Source: Brachionus plicatilis (taxonomy: Eukaryota; Rotifera; Eurotatoria; Ploima; Brachionidae). Taken from it: 64,000 bases of DNA. Where the stretch lies: contig QEOQ01000204.1 of NCBI GenBank assembly GCA_010279815.1, forward strand, positions 1,745,246 to 1,809,245, given 5' to 3'. A program made the position numbers and the translations under genes. The notes below the pieces were generated by a model. It was given only the letters and a program-made list of their open reading frames with translations, did not search any database and was not told the DNA's origin. Positions within the stretch are counted from its first letter, which is position 1; every line of letters starts with the position of its first letter. Shown here one piece after another: positions 37,301 to 47,672 of the stretch.

Positions 37301-38260
37301 GGTGATTTATGGTAAAAATAAATAGAATCTAAGAATGATTTTTAATCAAAAATTGTTTCAAGGAAATGAGAATCAATTTAATTTTTCTAATACATTTGTT
37401 AATGGAACTTCAAGATGTAATTTTAGAAAATTTAAGATATTTTATTTAATTTTCGAAATGAAGGCGGCCTTTCAAATGATCCATTTTATTTTGAGGAACT
37501 TTTAGATTTGGAGTTTTCTGAATGTGAAGGTAATTTTTTAAAATAGTAAAATAGAAGCATTCGATTTAATTTTTATGCTAATTTTAAGCTGGAAGTGTTT
37601 GGTAAAGAGAAAAATTTTAAATTTCTAATTGAAATTTTATGTTTTTATTTAGCTACGGTTTCGGAGATCCACACTATCGAACTTTTGTAAGTCTTATTAG
37701 AAAATATCTTTTCTCAATTAGCCTTCATTAAATTTTTCACTAAGGATGGTGACAATTTTTCTATAAACAAAACATGTCCTTATGTTTTGGCTACTGATTA
37801 TTGTCGAGGAAATTCTGAATTCAAGTTCATCATTTATGTCGACCATGAACATCGTAATTCAAACGATAAGGCCAATTACATGAAATTGGTCAATATTTAC
37901 TACAACAAAAAATTCTACACAATCACAAAAGAATTGACAGTAAAAATAAATGATTAAGTTATAGATTGAAAATTTTATTTTATTTAATGAATAATCAAGG
38001 TAAACTCAGTTTCTGTTGAGCTACCATATGTGTCACAAAATGAAAATGTTTTTGTCAGACGAGAAAATCATTATATTGTATTCCAGACCAATTTTTTCAC
38101 AGTACATTTTGATGGAGATCAAATGTTGAAATTGCATCAATGCAACGATATTGTCTGTGGTATTTGTGGAAACAATAATGGAAATCCTTTTGATGATTTC
38201 TTGTATAGAAGCGGATATATGGTTCAAATTGTCGAAAGAGCTTGTCTAATTGAATTTTAA
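31316..38260 (+). CDS. Gene D: secreted two-unit lectin-EGF-vWD-C8-TIL protein
   Basis: Twenty-two exons give 1,459 aa: 31316-31406, 31459-31982, 32038-32833, 32891-33105, 33158-33344, 33400-33432, 33489-33518, 33569-33995, 34047-34152, 35601-35943, 36001-36136, 36194-36501, 36567-36775, 36832-37063, 37131-37187, 37249-37311, 37363-37416, 37464-37529, 37589-37601, 37653-37686, 37745-37939, 38000-38260. A clear signal peptide (IPIFLATILMVSV) leads into unit 1: lectin and EGF to about 31875, vWD to about 32500, C8 to 32833, TIL to 33105, EGF to 33344. Unit 2 follows (lectin 33569, vWD 34047-36136, C8 36194, TIL 36567, EGF 36832), then Thr-rich linker exons and the terminal vWD-like domain. All three vWD domains have GDPH; CGLCGNADG, CGLCGNGDG and CGICGNNNG close the D-domain core. 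Unit 1 lacks three introns that other units have. Parts of unit 2 and the 3' end are nearly identical to genes C and B respectively. Confidence 0.87.
34153..35600 (+). other. Large vWD intron of gene D unit 2
   Basis: A 1.45-kb intron. Its 3' third contains the antisense copy of the gene C 3' end (35047-35457). The last about 30 bp match the end of the corresponding gene C intron. The 5' part is unremarkable A+T-rich DNA. Confidence 0.65.
35047..35457 (-). repeat. Inverted copy of the 3' end of gene C inside a gene D intron
   Basis: Read on the minus strand, this segment repeats the gene C sequence from GGGAAAACAATATGCGGC through the stop codon into its 3' flank (29120 to about 29530). It is a fragment, not a gene: it holds only about the last 35 codons. 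Transcribed with gene D, it is antisense to gene C. Confidence 0.85.
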
Positions 38261-38297
38261 AACTGAAACTGAAATTTGAAGATTCTCAATTTATTTA

Positions 38298-38303
38298 AAT
38301 AAA
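38298..38303 (+). promoter_or_regulatory. Candidate polyadenylation signal of gene D
   Basis: AATAAA occurs 38 nt after the stop codon. Supported by position only. Confidence 0.4.
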
Positions 38304-38455
38304 TTGATATTATCATTAATATTTATTAGGAAAATTAATTTGGGAACATCCCGGGACTAATATGGTTGCCATAACGCCTTCTTTTCAGCTTCCTTGCGTT
38401 ATTTAAATTTGAATAAAATTAAAATTAATAATAAAAAATAAGGTATTCAGTAACT
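38304..38455. other. Gene D 3' flank
   Basis: Short A+T-rich spacer; nothing recognised. Confidence 0.5.
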
Positions 38456-38821
38456 TAGTACTAAATGAATTTTATACTAAATAAAAAATAAGGAATTAAG
38501 TACACAGCGAAATAAATACTAAATGAATTTTGTACTTTTCTTATTTAATACTATTTTGTTCTTTTTTTAAGAATTTAAGCTAATAATTAAAAAAAATTGT
38601 TGACATTAAAACTTTTATAGACCTCATAGGTCAAAATTTATAAAAAAAAATAATTATTAAGATTATAAATAATAAATATACTAAATTTATCTTATAGTAT
38701 TAATTTCTCGTAGTATTATTTTCTTGTAGAATTAAAGTCGTTTAGTATTAATTTCTTATTTAAGAATTTAGTACTAAAATCCTTAGTACTAATTTCATAG
38801 TATTAAATTCATTTAGTACTA
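38456..38821. repeat. Short inverted-repeat element with TAGTACTAAAT ends
   Basis: The stretch starts TAGTACTAAATGAATTT and ends AAATTCATTTAGTACTA, with further imperfect matches between the arms (repeated TACTAAAT and ATTTAGTA motifs). It resembles a small foldback or MITE, but no target-site duplication is visible and the arms are diverged. Confidence 0.45.
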
Positions 38822-39475
38822 GATTGCAGTCAATCAAACATAAAGTTGTCATTATAATTTTATTTTATATAAAAGCTATAACTCTATGGTTAATCTAATA
38901 GCACCTTCAAATTATTCACAGTTAATGAAATAATTACTGCCATTCAACTAATTTTGAATGTAACATTCACGAGGAATGCTACAATCTATCATGTTACACC
39001 AGCTATCATCCATTTCAGTTGACTAAGTCTCACACTAAATTATTTCTTAAATAAAATAAATAATTTACATTTTTACATTACAACATGTGACTATTAAAAT
39101 TTTTTTTTAAAAAAATAATCAATTTAATTTTTTCATTTTTGTTATTTTCTTAGTACTTAAATGCAATCACTGTATTTAAAATCACTGTATTTTTATATAG
39201 TCAATTAAAATACTTGTGCAAATATTTTTATTTATTTGTTTACCTGTAGCGAGTTAAATATTATTTTTTTATTTCTTATTTAAATGAACATTTTATTTTT
39301 TATTAAATCTTAAGATCTATCAGCAAATATCATTAATTTTGATACTCTTATTTTTAAAATTTAAAATTTATTTTTAATCAATTAATCAATCAAAAGAATA
39401 CATTAAACTAAAAATCACCTTTTAATCTATTAAATAGTTACAAAAAAAAATCCACTAATTGCATTGTATAATTTT
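38822..39475. other. Intergenic A+T-rich spacer
   Basis: Contains the 3' flanks of gene D (+) and the NIPSNAP gene (-), which converge here. No further feature recognised. Confidence 0.55.
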
Positions 39476-40455
39476 TTATTTTGTAGGAGAATACGGAAGA
39501 GCCATCATTATTTTAGATTCCATTTTTCGAATTAAAGGAACTGTATTAGCTACACATTCATCCCAACCAGGCTTGTTCCACATTTTTTCTCTAGATTCCT
39601 TGCGACTAGCTAGATCCTTGTAAGCCCAAATGTGGTGAACATGATAAATTGGTCCTACTTGAGTGAACATGCCTGCACATCTAAATTCCAAGCGGTTTTT
39701 GATTCCTTTACTCCTATAGACAATTTTTAAAATATTAAGAACTAGATAAAATAAATTTTCTTTACCAATAATTTCCCCATTCAATTAAACTTCCTGGTTT
39801 CAAGGCATAGCTTCTCATTTCATAAATATGAGATTCGGTCCTTGACTGCGGCTCTCCCCAATAAGTGAAGGAAAGACAAACTTGAGTCTCTCTCCGTCTG
39901 ACCAATTTCGAAAGATTTTTTTTGATATTCAAATTAGTTTCATCATTTCTTAGCCGTTCAAAAACAGTTGAGTAATCATTATAGTTTTTGTATCGCCATA
40001 AATGAACTGTATAAAAAAAATAATAAAAAAGTTTAATAAAAATTTTAATCGTTTTTCTTGATTGTACCATATTGATCTAATACGCCGATTTCAGATCGCC
40101 AGCAGCCAGCCAACTTCACCAAATCTTTGTTCTTTTCCATATAAACCGGAACTCTATCACCACTTTAACAAAAATCATTTAGCAACTTCTTAAATTTTTT
40201 AAATTTTTTTACCAAATTTTTTCGAATTCACTTGTACACCCAGGCTTGACGCGATGAACTAACCAACAAAAAATAAGTCAATATTTTTTTTTATTAAACT
40301 TAAGCATTTTTACTCTCTAACTCATAGAGAACTTGTTGTTCAGCTAATAAAATTGAATGGGCATTTGTTACTTTTTCAATTTTGCTCCCGAACAAACTTC
40401 GCCTTGAGTTTTGAAAAAGAAATTGCGGGATCCTGGTTAACAAATTATTTTTCAT
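39476..40455 (-). CDS. NIPSNAP family protein
   Basis: Five exons on the minus strand join in phase: 40455-40314, 40258-40213, 40162-40068, 40006-39766, 39713-39476, giving 253 aa. The N-terminus (starting MKNNLLTRIPQF, basic, no acids) looks like a mitochondrial targeting sequence. Two ferredoxin-like NIPSNAP repeats follow. The first has LYELEIHRVKPGC and LAGCWRSEIGVLDQYVHLWRY; the second has IYEMRSYALKPGSLIEWG, FTQVGPIYHVHHIWAYKDL and KPGWDECVANTVPLIRKM. It ends ALPYSPTK, as is usual for the family. NIPSNAP proteins are mitochondrial matrix or outer-membrane proteins linked to mitophagy signalling and vesicle traffic; the exact role of this one cannot be read from sequence. Length and layout are normal for the family. 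Confidence 0.9.
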
Positions 40456-40842
40456 TTTTCTACAACCAATTCAAAAGTTTATAAAATGGGTATAAAAAGA
40501 AGCTTTATTTTTAAAATTCTAAAAGTATGCGTATATTCTGAATAATTAAACAGAGTTTTCTATTAATTTTCGAAGCTAGTAAATGCTTAGAGAAAGATGT
40601 TAAATTTTGCAAGCTTTGTTGAAGAAATGTTTAGATTCCAAATTTTATATAATAAGTAAAAATATCATGAGTCTAATTGATGAATTCATAATAGACGGGT
40701 GTTGTCAAAATTTAAAAAAATGACATCTTAGATTTAATATTAGATTTAATATTTCTTCAGTTGATAATTTCAATTGCGTATCTGAACACGCCTTTGAAAA
40801 AATTTAAATTTATCATTTATTTTCAATTTAAATTCAACAGGT
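40456..40842. other. Spacer between NIPSNAP and tRNA-Gln
   Basis: A+T-rich. It should hold the NIPSNAP promoter on the minus strand. No motif can be singled out. Confidence 0.5.
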
Positions 40843-40914
40843 GGTTCTATGGTGTAACGGTTAGCACTCTGGACTTTGAATCCAGCGATCCGAGTTCAAA
40901 TCTCGGTAGAACCT
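40843..40914 (+). tRNA. tRNA-Gln (anticodon UUG)
   Basis: The acceptor stem pairs GGTTCTA with TAGAACC. The anticodon arm is CTGGA-CTTTGAA-TCCAG, giving anticodon TTG (reads CAA). The T arm contains GAGTTCAAATC (B box), and the D arm ATGGTGTAACGGTTAGCA serves as the A box. It has no intron and no encoded CCA, as expected of a eukaryotic nuclear tRNA. A T run a few bases downstream (about 40919-40924) can act as the RNA polymerase III terminator. All four stems close, so the gene looks functional. Confidence 0.97.
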
Positions 40915-40918
40915 TTAA

Positions 40919-40924
40919 TTTTTT
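40919..40924 (+). terminator. Pol III T-run terminator of tRNA-Gln
   Basis: A T run within ten bases of the tRNA 3' end, the usual RNA polymerase III stop signal. T runs are common throughout this DNA, so only position supports it. Confidence 0.5.
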
Positions 40925-42889
40925 AATTCAATAATTTTTTTAAGAAAAAAATTAAATTTTATTCAAAAATCAGTTTAAGAATTTTTATGCAATTTTATCT
41001 ACACATAAAAGTAGAATTTTATTTTTTCAAAATTAGTAAATTTTTTTTCCGATTGATTTCACTTTGTTTTATAAAGCATTTAATGTGTTTTGATGTAGAA
41101 TAATGTGAGAAGTAAGAAATACTAACTTGATAAACAAAAAAAATTTAAGTTGCATTAAATATTTTACTAAAGCTAAATTCTTTATTAAAAATCTTGTGTA
41201 AATCATAAAATGTTGAATAATCTGAAAATTATTAACAACTTATAGCATTATAAAATTAATTATATTTTATTCTGTTTTTTTTTAAATTATAAATTTATAG
41301 CTTATTTTAAGAAATTCAAAATGATCGATTTTGAAATCGGTCATATATTTGACTAAAATAAACAAATAAAAAAAGGTGAGTATCGAAAATTGTCTGAAGA
41401 CATTGAAGTAAATTATGATAGCTAATTTTAATAAATTTTAAATTTTAAATAAAATGTCATCTAAATTTTAGAAACAAAACATTTTATTTTACGAAACCAA
41501 CCTTTTTTCTGAAATTATTAAAAATAATAACAACTTTGAAAAAATAATAAATTTATTTTATATGATTTAATGTAATACATTTTTTATTTAAATATACATA
41601 TTGTGACTCCAAATTGCCAAGGTAACATTTTTGAATTTTGAAAATAGTTTTCTTAAAATTATGACAAAAATTTAAATTTTATAAACTGTTGAACGAATTT
41701 TGTTCCAAAAATTTGCTTCCAAACGCAAACATCTTTAAAAATCGCATGATATTCTGCTGAACTTTTAAATTAATTTTAAAAAGCAGTATATTTTTCTGAT
41801 GGTTACATTAAAAATATTTTAATTTTTCTAATGCTCTCATTTTCAGTTGAATTGAAACTATTCAATAAAATTAAGTCGTTCAAATTATTTAATTTAATTA
41901 TTGAATTGTGATCAAATTTTATAAATTTAAGTTTTTAGCAACAACTTTAAATTAGTTGAATTTCAATTCTAAATGAGTTTGAACATATCTTGTGATAAAA
42001 AAAGCAATCTGAAAATTCAAAAAGTGGGCCTCTTAATGGACATAAAAGAAGAAAAATTTAAAGTCATTTTCAAGTTATTCACAAATGAAAGTTAAAAAAT
42101 AAAAATTTATTTCTTTTTTTTCAGATCTAACTGTAAATTTTGAAAAAAAAAACTTTATCTCAATGTATTTTGTTTTGGAAGTGCTTGAGTCTAAAAGGAA
42201 AATAAATTAAATAATATAATACATCATAGATAAATAAGAAATAGATAAAATAAGTAAAATATTTATATTTATTTAATGATTGAAAAATAAACTTTTCATA
42301 AATTACTCATCAACTATTAATATATTAGTAGAAATTTTTTATATTGACAAATCCTAAGAACTCTGATGTGTTCTAGTTTTCAGATCAGTATACCGTCTCT
42401 CTGATCAGCTTCATCTTTTCTAACCCATTTAAAATTTAAATTATATTTCCTCTCACCCTTCTTAAACTTAGTCTTGTTAATACCATTTTCGCTAATCTCA
42501 TACAAAATTCATCTCAAAGACAAATTAATTGGATTTAGAATTTTTCATTAAAGATGAAACGAAAATGTTTCATTTTGTTTCATATTAAATGAAGATTGTA
42601 TAATGATTAATTTTTAAAATCTCAAATAAATTATTTAAAATTCATTCCAAGGAATAATTGGCATAATTATAAATAAATTTATGATAAAATTAAATCAAAA
42701 TTATCCTTTACGGAAATAATTTGTTATTATTATTTTGTCATTTTAGCTTTGATTAAAAGAAATTTTTAGAAACACAGATATATTTTTTTTAAATCTTAGT
42801 ACATTAGAGTTTTTAAAAGTCATATGTTGTTCTATTTTTAAAACACATCTATTTAAACTTTGGCTTAACTCTGGCTTTGCAGTCAAAAA
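40925..42889. other. Gene-poor A+T-rich stretch
   Basis: Nearly 2 kb with no recognisable gene, RNA or mobile element on either strand. The P450 promoter presumably lies near its right end. Confidence 0.55.
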
Positions 42890-45451
42890 ATGACTGGTTG
42901 TGTAATAATCGATTCACTATTTTTTTTGTTGGTGATCATCTCTTTGTTAATTACTTTAAAATTCTTTGTTCTGCGAAAAAAATATGAACATCTACCTAGT
43001 CCAGAGTCTAAGGGGTATTTTAAAAAAAATTAAAAATAGAATACAAAATTTTATTAAAGTTTAATTGGTTTTTATTTTGGGCAATATTTTACCATTCATG
43101 AATTTTTGTCCAAAAATAATTTTATTGAAGAGTTACAACTTAACTGGTCAAGTAAATTTGGCTCAGTGTACGTATACCAATTTTTACATCAAATGATATG
43201 CATCACAAGTGAAGAAGAAGCCATAAAGGTTGATTTAAATTTTCAAATGATTTTTCAATTTATTTAGAACTAATTTTTTAAAGAAAATTTTGATAGATAA
43301 AGATTTTCCGAAAAAACCTGAAATCTATAAAATAGTTGGATTTCCATTCGGAGAGCGCTTTCTAGGCCATGGACTTGTTTCTGAAATTGATAAAGAAAAA
43401 TGGAGAAATAGGCGAGCTCTATTTAATCATGGATTTAAAAAAAAGTATTGATATTAAAAAAATAATTAATTTCTAGCAATATTTTCTTAGTGCCATTTCG
43501 GAAGGCATTGATCATTTTAATTCAAAAGGAAATGAACTGATTCAAAAGCTTAATTTAGTTGCTGACTCAAATAAATCCATCTGCATGTTTGATGAATTTA
43601 ATAGAATGGCTCTTGATGCTATTGCCAAAGTATTCCATTATTGTAAATTTAAATTTGATATTTAATGTATTTCTAGATCGCTTTTGATCTTGATCTCGAT
43701 ACAATTAACAACCAAGAGTCAAAACTCAACACTTTTATAGCCAAAGCCCTTCATGGTCTTACCTTAAAAATGACTGATCCTTTTTCAGAAGTAATAATTC
43801 GAAAAAAGATCAAATTCTATTTCTTTAATTAAGATAAGGCTAGAAAATAGAAATTTAATAAAAGAAATAAAACAGTCAATAAGAAATTTGAGAAAATTTT
43901 CAGCCGAAAAACTGAACGAAATTATCAAAAATTTTGAGGAAAGTAATCACATGTCCAGGACTATTCTTTCAGATATTCTCCGTCATGCCAGTAAAATTTT
44001 TAATCAAAAAATAATTGAATTAAAAATATGTTGAAGAGAGCAGTGAAGACTTGGATTTTGAATTGCTGATTGATGATTTTGTCACATTTTTCATTGCCGG
44101 ACAAGAAACAACTGCCAACGCTTTAAGTTTTTGTGTACTTGAACTTGGTCAGAACGAAAGAGTGTTGAAAAAGTATTTTTTTTTGGAAACATTCAGTTCC
44201 AAACTCGACTAATTGATTTAAAAAAATATTCATCAAATTGTCTTTTAAAGATAGTTAAAATTATTTAAAAAAAAATTAAAATTTTGTCTACTTATCCATA
44301 CTTATCTGTTTTCTGGATTAGAGTTGTTTAAAAGTCACAAGTCTCAAGTCAAGTCCAAGTCCGGCTTTTTTTCCACAAGTCAAAACCAAAGCCAAAAAAT
44401 TAAAAATTATCTAGATTTTTTGATATTAAAATTTACAAAAAAAATGCAATTTTTTTTTGATTTCCATAATTTTTATTTTATAAATTTTTTGTAAATTAAA
44501 TTGAGTCAAATAAATAGCATCCGGAATCCATCAGTCAGAATCAAGGAAAAATGAAATTTCTTCCGTTCCAGGTAGTTATTGCTGCGGCAAAATGATATTT
44601 TGAAGTCTCAGGTAGTTATTATGGCGGCCAAGCAAGTGTTGGACACTTAAAAAAAATAAAAAAATTTAAGTCCGGACTTAGACTTTTAAATATTGATTCT
44701 AAAAAAAATCTGAACTTGGACTTTATTTTGCCATAAAACAACTCTGGTTTGAATTGTACCAGTATGATCTAATGTCAAAAAATTTTTAAGAAAATTTAAT
44801 TTATTAAATTAAGGGAACAAATTAAAAAAATAGTCGATTTTAGGTTTGCGCCAACTCTAAGTAAAAAAATAACTTTTGCCAAAAATTTTAGACTCAAAAA
44901 TGAAATTGAAAATGTTTTGGGTCGAAAACAAGATATTTCAAATGAAGATATTACTAAATTAACTTATACAAGTGCAGTATTCAAAGAAGCTTTAAGAAAA
45001 TGGCCTCCTGTAGCTGCTTTCTCAAGAATTACTTCTGAAGAAATAGAAATTTGTGGAAAAAAAATTCCGAAAAATACTTGGTTTTACTTGAGTCCGTTTG
45101 TTATGGCACGAAGTGAAAAATATTTTCCTAGACCAGACGAGTTCATTCCAGAAAGATTTATTAGCGAAGACCAGTTTGCCAAACAAAACAAGTTAATTTA
45201 AATTGATCTTTAATTTTTCGAATGAATAAATTTTTTTAAGAATAACAAGTTACACATATTTTCCGTTTTCAATCGGACCGAGAAATTGTATCGGACAAAA
45301 TTTTGCGATGCTCGAAGGAAAACTAATCTTAGCAAAGTTTATTCAGCATTTTGACTTTTCACTTGATCCAAACCAGTCTCTTTGTGTGGTCGAACGAACA
45401 ACACTAAGACCTGTTGATGGAGTAAAAGTTTTTCTCGGCTCTAAATTTTAA
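42890..45451 (+). CDS. Cytochrome P450 monooxygenase (CYP46-like, tentative)
   Basis: Ten exons give 513 aa: 42890-43014, 43060-43228, 43284-43444, 43491-43629, 43677-43790, 43834-43990, 44037-44172, 44814-44843, 44892-45191, 45241-45451. An N-terminal hydrophobic anchor (FFLLVIISLLITL) is followed by a basic stretch, typical of microsomal P450s. The helix C motif is KWRNRRALF, helix I FFIAGQETTAN, ExxR is KEALRKWPP, the PERF motif is PDEFIPERF, and the haem loop is FSIGPRNCIG with the ligand Cys. All essential residues are present and length is normal. The product is an ER-membrane haem-thiolate enzyme that oxidises a lipophilic substrate with electrons from P450 reductase. The CYP46 (sterol hydroxylase) suggestion rests on overall resemblance around helix I and ExxR; subfamily and substrate are not certain. 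Its seventh intron carries a transposon. Confidence 0.93.
44319..44746. mobile_element. Short relative of the CAAGTC hairpin MITE inside a P450 intron
   Basis: Left end TAGAGTTGTTTAAAAGTC and right end AAAACAACTCTG match the termini of the element at 24876. It carries the same AAGTCTCAAGTCAAGTCCAAGTCC phrases at the left end and AGTCCGGACTTAGACTT at the right, but no long hairpin array. Flanks TTCTGGAT and GTTTGAAT agree at 5 of 8 positions, consistent with a decayed 8-bp duplication. Non-coding. Confidence 0.65.
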
Positions 45452-45513
45452 TTTTTTGAACAACATTTTGAATTTTTTTTTTTTAAATTTTTAAATAATT
45501 AATCTTTCTTCAA

Positions 45514-45519
45514 AATAAA
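45514..45519 (+). promoter_or_regulatory. Candidate polyadenylation signal of the P450 gene
   Basis: AATAAA lies 63 nt after the P450 stop codon. Weak evidence in this base composition. Confidence 0.35.
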
Positions 45520-45623
45520 TAAGTCTATCTTTGATTAGTTTAATATTTTTAAACAAATTTTGAAAGTTTAAATTTGAATAAAAAATTCATTTCTATTTTA
45601 AAATATTAGAATACAAAAATAAA

Positions 45624-45869
45624 ATGAATTGTACTGATGAAAGAATTGATGGATTTGGACATGGCCGAAAATTTCCATTTAACGCCATAATTTTGCATCA
45701 CCTGAACACCAATTTTCCAAAATTAAAGTAAACTAACCATTTTAATCCCAAAAAAAAGATTTTTTTTATTTGTTTAAGAGTTTTTAAAGGAGGATTTGAC
45801 CCAAAGTGCAAAATGGGTCATGGATCGAAAATTAAAATGCCCGAAAAAATACGAATATCAAGATTTTAG
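45624..45869 (+). CDS. Possible two-exon small protein, unrecognised
   Basis: An ATG at 45624 opens 34 codons ending at a good donor (AAAGTAAAC). An acceptor TGTTTAAG at 45778 restores the frame for a second exon, 45779-45869, ending in TAG. The predicted 64-aa product is basic and contains GFGHGRKFPF, ILHHLNTNFPKL, VFKGGFDPKC and MGHGSKIKMPEK. Local base composition is less A+T-rich than the surroundings, and phase matches across a 51-nt intron. I recognise no family. It lies between the P450 3' end and the convergent sphingosine kinase, so it could also be a gene remnant or part of a longer 3' transcript. Confidence 0.35.
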
Positions 45870-45976
45870 GCGGTGGCAGCTAGATCATTTTTTTTTATTT
45901 GTAAATATGCTACTATTTATAAAAAAGTTTATTATGATAAAATTATTAGTAAAAAATAAACAACAAAAACAATAAA

Positions 45977-47672
45977 TTATTCTTTTAAATTAGCTAAAAT
46001 ATTTCCTATAGAAGGCATAATCTCAGCTTGAATAGGTCCAGTGGGCACGCTTTCTCCATCTACCATCATGATCCCTCGATTTGAAGTATCCACTTGGCCA
46101 TTACTAACCAGACCAATCGGCTCTAATCTAAATGCTTTGACTTTGACGTATTCGACTAAATGATGCTTTAGGTGGTCGCCATTTTCTGTATTGGCAAACA
46201 GTTTTATTAGCTCTGTTTTGGTGATTCCTTGTTTGATGAAAATAACGTGCATGTGGCCATCATTAAATGTTGCTTGCGGTGAAGCTAAAAAATCAGAACT
46301 TATCAATGGCAAATAGGTGACTAAAAAGAGAACAAAATCTTCCTCAATTGTCAACCAGTTGTTTGGAACAGGTTTGTCTAAAGGTGACAAATGTTTAAAT
46401 TTTGATTGCATTTCCTCCGATCCACCATCATTAAAATCAATTGGACTTTTTTGCCGATTGATTTTTATTGACGAATCTTTGGGTTCATAATCCAAGTAAT
46501 CGTCAGCTGGAACAAAAGAAAATCGACCTCTATAAACTCTCAAGTCTAAAATTTCATATTTTATTTAAAATTTAATTTTAAAGTCAAAATTGTACTGATG
46601 ATTCTTTTCACAGCGCCCAAAGCAAATCTCATACCGCCCAAAAATCGGTACTTCTCGCTTTCCAAATCAACATCGGCTATTATGGCCCATTCAAACGACA
46701 AAAAAGAATGAACTATTCGCCGGTCACTCAGTTCAAAAGCAACCAAGTCTAGCGGATTTGCCAAGGACTTGGTCAAATTGAAACAAGTTTGAGCAGCAAA
46801 TGATTCTATTGACATGCCTTTAAACACTTCTTTGGATAGATAAGCTACACAGCATGATAAAGCATTAGCAGATCCACCTTTTCAAATTTTTGAGATTTAA
46901 ATTTTTTTTTAAATTCAAATTTTTTACCAGGTATGTGTCCAAGTGGAGTTTTGATGGCAGTTGGCCAATCTTTTCTTTCCATTAGACCATTTATTACTTC
47001 GTGCATAAGTCCGTCACCAGAAATAACCAATATTGCTGCAAAATCGTCTAGCTTAGCCTCTTTAACATATTCTCTGGCGAAATTCTGCTGTTCTTGAAAT
47101 AAAAAAATCAATTTTTAATTTAGGATTTGAAAAAAAAATATATAAATTAAAATAATTAATTTACGAGTAAAAACCAGCACATCAGACAAATTGGCCTCGG
47201 AAAAAATGGGACACACTCTTTCAAAATAGATATTTTTTGCTTTACCAGAACCGGCATTTGGGTTTACAAAGACAAGGAATGGTTTGAGTTTGTCACTGTG
47301 TGAAAAAAGTCTTTTTTTAAGAATATTGTCTAGTTGTGAGTGCCATTTTGATACATGAATTAGATTTTGTTCATAGGTGCTGTATTGTGAATATGAGAGC
47401 TCGTATGTGATGCGTTTCCGTTTTGAGCTGGGATTTTTCGGATTTTTAATGTAAGTGTAAAGGATAAGGTACGAGCTCGTGTCATCTTTGTTATGTCCCT
47501 TTCCAATAGATGAGCCTGCCAAATCGTTTAGATTCAAAATAAAGTCTGGAATGCTATTTTTTGCGTAAAATCTGATCAAATTGGCATAAAGTTCCAATTT
47601 AATTTTTGTTTTCGATTTATAGTTGATAAAGAGATCGCTCATTAAAGGCGATTCGATTTCCGCTGAAGTCAT
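45977..47672 (-). CDS. Sphingosine kinase (DAGK catalytic fold)
   Basis: Four exons on the minus strand: 47672-47165, 47092-46928, 46877-46596, 46545-45977, giving 507 aa. The ATP-binding signature is FLVFVNPNAGSGKAK. The glycine-rich motif is ISGDGLMHEVINGLMER, with the catalytic Asp in GDG. The next conserved block, split by an intron, reads LGHIPGGSANALSCC. A lipid-binding segment (DLVAFELSDRRIVHSFLSFEW) and the C-terminal DAGK part ending QAEIMPSIGNILANLKE follow. The enzyme phosphorylates sphingosine to sphingosine-1-phosphate in the cytosol or at membranes. Start: the ATG at 47672 is used; the codon before it is GTG. Length fits animal sphingosine kinases, and nothing essential is missing. 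It converges with the P450 gene. Confidence 0.93.
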
